Part shown: piece by piece, positions 21,178 to 24,355 of the stretch
How the letters are laid out: the number at the start of each line of letters is the position of its first letter
Position numbering within the stretch: position 1 is the first letter of the stretch
Assembly: GCA_905182985.1 (NCBI GenBank)
Contig: CAJJDN010000069.1
Span: 1 to 24,355 of the forward strand
DNA length: 24,355 nt
Direction of reading: 5' to 3'
From: Paramecium sonneborni
Lineage: Eukaryota > Ciliophora > Oligohymenophorea > Peniculida > Parameciidae
The notes under the pieces: generated by a model
Told to the model about the DNA's origin: nothing
Seen by the model: the letters and a program-made list of their open reading frames with translations, nothing else
Database searches by the model: none
Position numbers and translations under genes: made by a program

Positions 21178-23626
21178 TCAAAAACATGTTAGCAAAATTA
21201 AATTTATGAGATATATTAAGTTTTCCTAATTTGCAACATTTAAAGTTGATTTGTTATCAGTTTTATCTGTATTACAAGTGCAATTTTTTGCATCATCATT
21301 ATTTTTCATGTCAATTGGATTAATTTCATTGTTTACTGTATTACAAGTGCAATTTGTGCTTTTACTATTATTATTATTTGAATCAGTTGAATTTGTTTCA
21401 GAGTTTGTTGTATTAGTAGAATTTGTAATTTCAATATTATTATTATTTGAATCAGTTGAATTTGTTTCAGAGTTTGTCATATTAGTAGAATTTATGATTT
21501 CAATATTATTATTATTTATATCAGTTGAATTTGTTTCAGAGTTTGTTGAATTAGTAGAATTTGTGTTTGTACTATTATTGATGTTTAAATCAATTGAATT
21601 TGATTCAGTGCTTGTTGAATTAGTAGAATTTGTGATTGTATTATTATTTATATCAGTGAAACTTGTTTCAGAGTTTGTTGTATTAGTTGGGTTTGTGATT
21701 GTACTATTATTATTGCTGAGATCAGTTGAACTTGTTTCAGAGTTTGTTGTATTAGTGGAATTAGTTTCTGCACTATTAATATCGTCAATATTAGTGGAAT
21801 TAGATTAATTGCTGCTAGTATTAGTAGAATTATTAGATGTTGTATTCAAATTTGCCTAATCTACTGTAAGAAGCTCAATCAATTTATAATTATCGCAAAA
21901 AGCCCCTCTCAAAATATAACCTTGCTTACATGATGTACATTAATTATAATTTGAACATGTCAAACAATTCTAAGTTTATTAAAAATAATTGTACAGCTGG
22001 ACATCCAACACAATACTTGATATTTTCATAAATATAAGTAGAATCTGGACATTTCTCTAAGCAACTACCTTTGTATCTATATTTTGTACATTCTACGCTA
22101 CAATCTTCTGATGAGTATCCTAGCATACAAATACACTATAATATATATTAATAATGGATTACTTCTCTATTCTAACAAAATCCTTTTTAACTACAAAGAT
22201 TAGGACATTCATCTCTATTTTAACAAAATAATTTAGGATTTGAAGGACAAGTTATATTTCCATAATAAGATTCAGGAAGTTTAATACTTTCATCATTTGA
22301 ACAATCGAATTCTTATCCTTCGATAACTAGAGATAATTTATTCTCTAGATCACATTTATATTATATGCAAGAGTTACTTTAGTAAGTTGATTCTTTTGAA
22401 ACAGATCCAGAAACACATATACTATCAAATCCAAAGTGTTAAATTATTCCTGATGATTTATAAAGTTCAACATTATCAGGATTCCTACAATCTTAGTTAG
22501 AATAAAAATATTAATAATAGCAAGATCCTGATAATTAATCTTTCAGACATTTGGAAAGACCTGTTTAATAAAAGGAACAACTCTATGATTAATCTACATC
22601 ACAGAATTCAGTAAAGTTTCCTCCTTTACATTATTTATTTGCAAATTCACATCCTTTATTTTTCCCCCATAATGGTTAATCAGGTGAATAATCGGCTATT
22701 CGATAGAATCTTTTATAATAATAATTATTTTTACCCTGTGTCTTACAAAAATTCAAATGTAAAATCTGTAATTAAAAAGTTTTCTGTCATATCTGAGCCT
22801 GTCATTATTTCATTATAAAAGAGAGACCTTTCAAGATGAGATCCTTTAGTTCCTGATCCCCCATCATTTTCCATTTGTAATCCTAATAATGAAGTGCAAT
22901 TAAAATGATATTGCACAAAATTAGTTACTCTTGGAGTCGATAAATAAGTCACATCGGATTGAATATAACTATTTGAAGTATTATAACTTTCTCCTGTGAA
23001 TGAATCATAAAAACTGATGAAATAATCATCTATAAATCCTAATCCATGGATGACTTCATGAACTGCTATTTCAACATTGCTTTCAAATACTGAATTAGTC
23101 ATTTTATCCAATGATGTATAATACATATTCCAAGAAATCAAACCAAAAATTGGTCGTAATGTTTCTTCATCAAAAATTGCAGGACCACAATAAGCTAAAT
23201 AAGGATCAAAAAATGATCTCTCAATATTAATAAAAAAGACCTTTAATAAATTATAAATTATACCAAATCTGCATCATATTCTTTTTTTTATAATTCCTCA
23301 CTTATACGAAATCCAAAAATTGAATTTGGATAACTATCTTTATAAGTAATTTTAGAATTCGTTCTTTGTATTAATAAATGTTTTTAAAAGAAAGTGCTAG
23401 TTATATTTAAAACAGTTTATAAAAATGCCACTGATTTAGAATCAAAATTGCTATTTAAAAATTCATAATGAATCCTTAATGGTTCCCACGATAGAGAAGT
23501 TATATTTGGTTTACTCTCTTCTAATTTTCGTTTTGAGCCTTTGTTTAACTTGTAATTTAATTAGGATTCACATTTTAGGCAATAAAACATTAGCAAGGTA
23601 AGCAAATACGATAATAATTATTTCAT
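21178..23626 (-). CDS. Gene F: leishmanolysin-type (M8) zinc metalloprotease with repeat stalk
   Basis: Three introns removed, the frame is open for 791 residues from ATG (23626-23624) to TGA (21180-21178). Residues 1-21 form a signal peptide (MKQLLSYLLTLLMFYCLKCE). The catalytic zinc motif HEVIHGLGF begins at residue 182 (H182, E183, H186). The third zinc ligand is the His of GSHLERSLFYNEIMTGS at about 256, with the Met of EIMT in the expected Met-turn. LQDTGFYRIADYS and a run of paired Cys follow, as in the M8 family. From about 290 to 570 it is Cys-rich, ending with EGF-like CxxC pairs. About 575-770 is an Asn/Ser/Thr stalk of 23-residue repeats rich in NxT/NxS sequons. The last 16 residues (QENLIYLINLILLTCF) are hydrophobic, like a GPI-anchor signal. 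It is predicted to be a surface-anchored endopeptidase; all catalytic residues are present. It lies downstream of two hairpins. Substrates are unknown. Confidence 0.93.
21380..21793 (-). repeat. 69-bp tandem repeat coding the Asn/Ser/Thr stalk of gene F
   Basis: The element with ATCAG at its core recurs at 21382, 21451, 21520, 21589, 21652 and 21721 (the fourth copy is diverged, ATCAA): spacings 69, 69, 69, 63 and 69 bp. Each unit encodes 23 residues of the type NSETNSTDSNNNN followed by TNSTNTT. All units stay in frame with the protease; the 63-bp one lacks two codons. Units diverge at both ends of the array. Confidence 0.85.
21970..21994 (-). other. 25-nt intron 3 of gene F
   Basis: Minus strand GTACAATTAT ... 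AACTTAG. Removal joins CVGCPA to NCLTCSNYNQCTSCKQGY, restoring a regular CxxC series. Unspliced, the frame leaves the Cys pattern. Confidence 0.85.
22710..22734 (-). other. 25-nt intron 2 of gene F
   Basis: Minus strand GTAAAAATAA ... TATAAAAG. Removal joins FLQDTG to FYRIADYSPDQPLWG, matching the DTG[FW]Y run typical of leishmanolysins. The acceptor is AAG. Confidence 0.75.
23241..23263 (-). other. 23-nt intron 1 of gene F
   Basis: On the minus strand it starts GTATAATTT and ends TTAAAG. Excision joins YDADL to VFFINIERSFFDPYLAYCGP, the expected conserved run before the M8 catalytic motif. Without it the frame meets TGA soon after. Confidence 0.8.
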
Positions 23627-23657
23627 TAATGTATTTATTTAGATGAAACTCTAATCC

Positions 23658-23690
23658 TTCTATCGAATTTAAATTAAAATTCAGATAGAA
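23658..23690. repeat. Inverted repeat upstream of gene F
   Basis: The left arm TTCTATCGAATTT (23658-23670) pairs with the right arm AAATTCAGATAGAA (23677-23690), with one bulged base and a 6-nt loop. It lies about 30 bp upstream of the start codon of F. Confidence 0.6.
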
Positions 23691-23699
23691 TTATTTTTG

Positions 23700-23741
23700 G
23701 TGATTCATTAATTTATATTATTATTCAAAATAATGAATCAC
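23700..23741. repeat. Perfect 11-bp inverted repeat upstream of gene F
   Basis: GTGATTCATTA at 23700-23710 is perfectly complementary to TAATGAATCAC at 23731-23741, across a 20-nt AT-rich loop. It could be a protein-binding palindrome or a hairpin in the promoter region of F; function not shown. Confidence 0.6.
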
Positions 23742-24355
23742 AAAATATATAAAATGCAATTTATCTATTTTCTTTCAAAAGTTATTTACAAAATAATCTT
23801 AGCCATATTTCCCATAAAATGATATTTTAATAACTTAATGGTCATTGTTTAATAAAAAAAAACAGAACTTCAGATTAGAAACTTTAATATTCTTTTTTAC
23901 TTAAGGGATTGACTTATTTCACCTAAATCCTTTAATTTAATTAATAGTTATTATAAATATTTATAGTATTCTTTTTTATTATTTGTAAGATAATTTTTAT
24001 TATCTAGTTTAGCAAAATTGAAGAAAATAGGAATCTTTATAAATCACACTTTTCAATAATCTTTTGCATCATTGAATTTTACGTTTTTTAGCAAGATAAC
24101 TTTACTAACATCTTGAAACAATAATGTTTTGAAACATCCTTTATTCAAATATAATTCTTTTATCTATATTATTCAGAATAATTATTTTAATTAATTCCTT
24201 AGATTCTATTTTATATATTCTCAATTAATTAGAGCTTATTGAATTATTGAGTTGAGAGCTTATTAAAGAATTTAGTTTGAGGTAAAATTAATATTGATTA
24301 TTTGCTAATTATTAAATAAAATTTATCTAAAAATGAGATATTTATATAAATAATA
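23742..24355. other. AT-rich flank, no gene seen
   Basis: No frame on either strand shows recognisable motifs or consistent coding character. It may be the distal upstream region of F and the flank of a gene beyond the window. Confidence 0.4.

Noticed and set aside
21251..21808. Long plus-strand open frame of 185 codons opposite the stalk of gene F
   Set aside because: It is the antisense of the Asn/Ser/Thr repeat, giving a monotonous Val/Leu/Phe/Glu protein. The minus-strand frame is continuous with the protease and has the meaningful sequence.
1..24355. CRISPR arrays, bacterial-type operons, tRNAs and telomeric repeats
   Set aside because: Nothing of these kinds was seen; the only regular repeats are coding repeats in gene F and the Cys-rich motifs.

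Overview
The window reads as ciliate DNA, most likely Paramecium or a close relative. Under the standard code almost nothing is open. If TAA and TAG are read as Gln and only TGA as stop, long reading frames with recognisable domains appear on both strands. The DNA is very AT-rich, and the frames are broken only by 22-32 nt introns of the GTA...AG type, a size characteristic of Paramecium. No telomeric repeat, tRNA, rRNA or transposon was recognised.

Layout (ciliate code): 2-1051 (+) is the 3' part of a WD40-repeat gene with two in-frame TGAs. 1725-6051 (+) is 'gene A', a decayed copy of a large Cys-rich secreted/membrane protein. 6048-6473 (+) is a small hydrophobic ORF. 8026-12587 (+) is 'gene B', a nearly intact paralogue of A with one frameshift. 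12738-13736 (+) is a doubtful membrane-protein remnant. 13767-16972 (-) is 'gene C', an intact relative of A and B with two 22-nt introns. About 17281-18972 (+) is a broken membrane-protein-like region, and about 19100-20720 (+) is a broken WD40-like region. 21178-23626 (-) is 'gene F', an intact leishmanolysin-type (M8) metalloprotease with three introns, a 69-bp-period Asn/Ser/Thr-rich stalk and a hydrophobic C-terminal tail suggestive of a GPI anchor.

A, B, C and F all begin with a hydrophobic signal-like segment and are rich in paired cysteines, so the common theme is cell-surface or secretory proteins. A, B and C carry repeats of the form CDDGN....DGC followed by a multi-pass membrane region. 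This resembles an expanding and decaying surface-protein family: one good copy (C), one with a single lesion (B), one badly decayed (A), with other dead genes between them. A joint function of these proteins is inference only; nothing in the sequence shows an operon-like or regulatory link. Family names rest on motif recognition by eye, without database searches.
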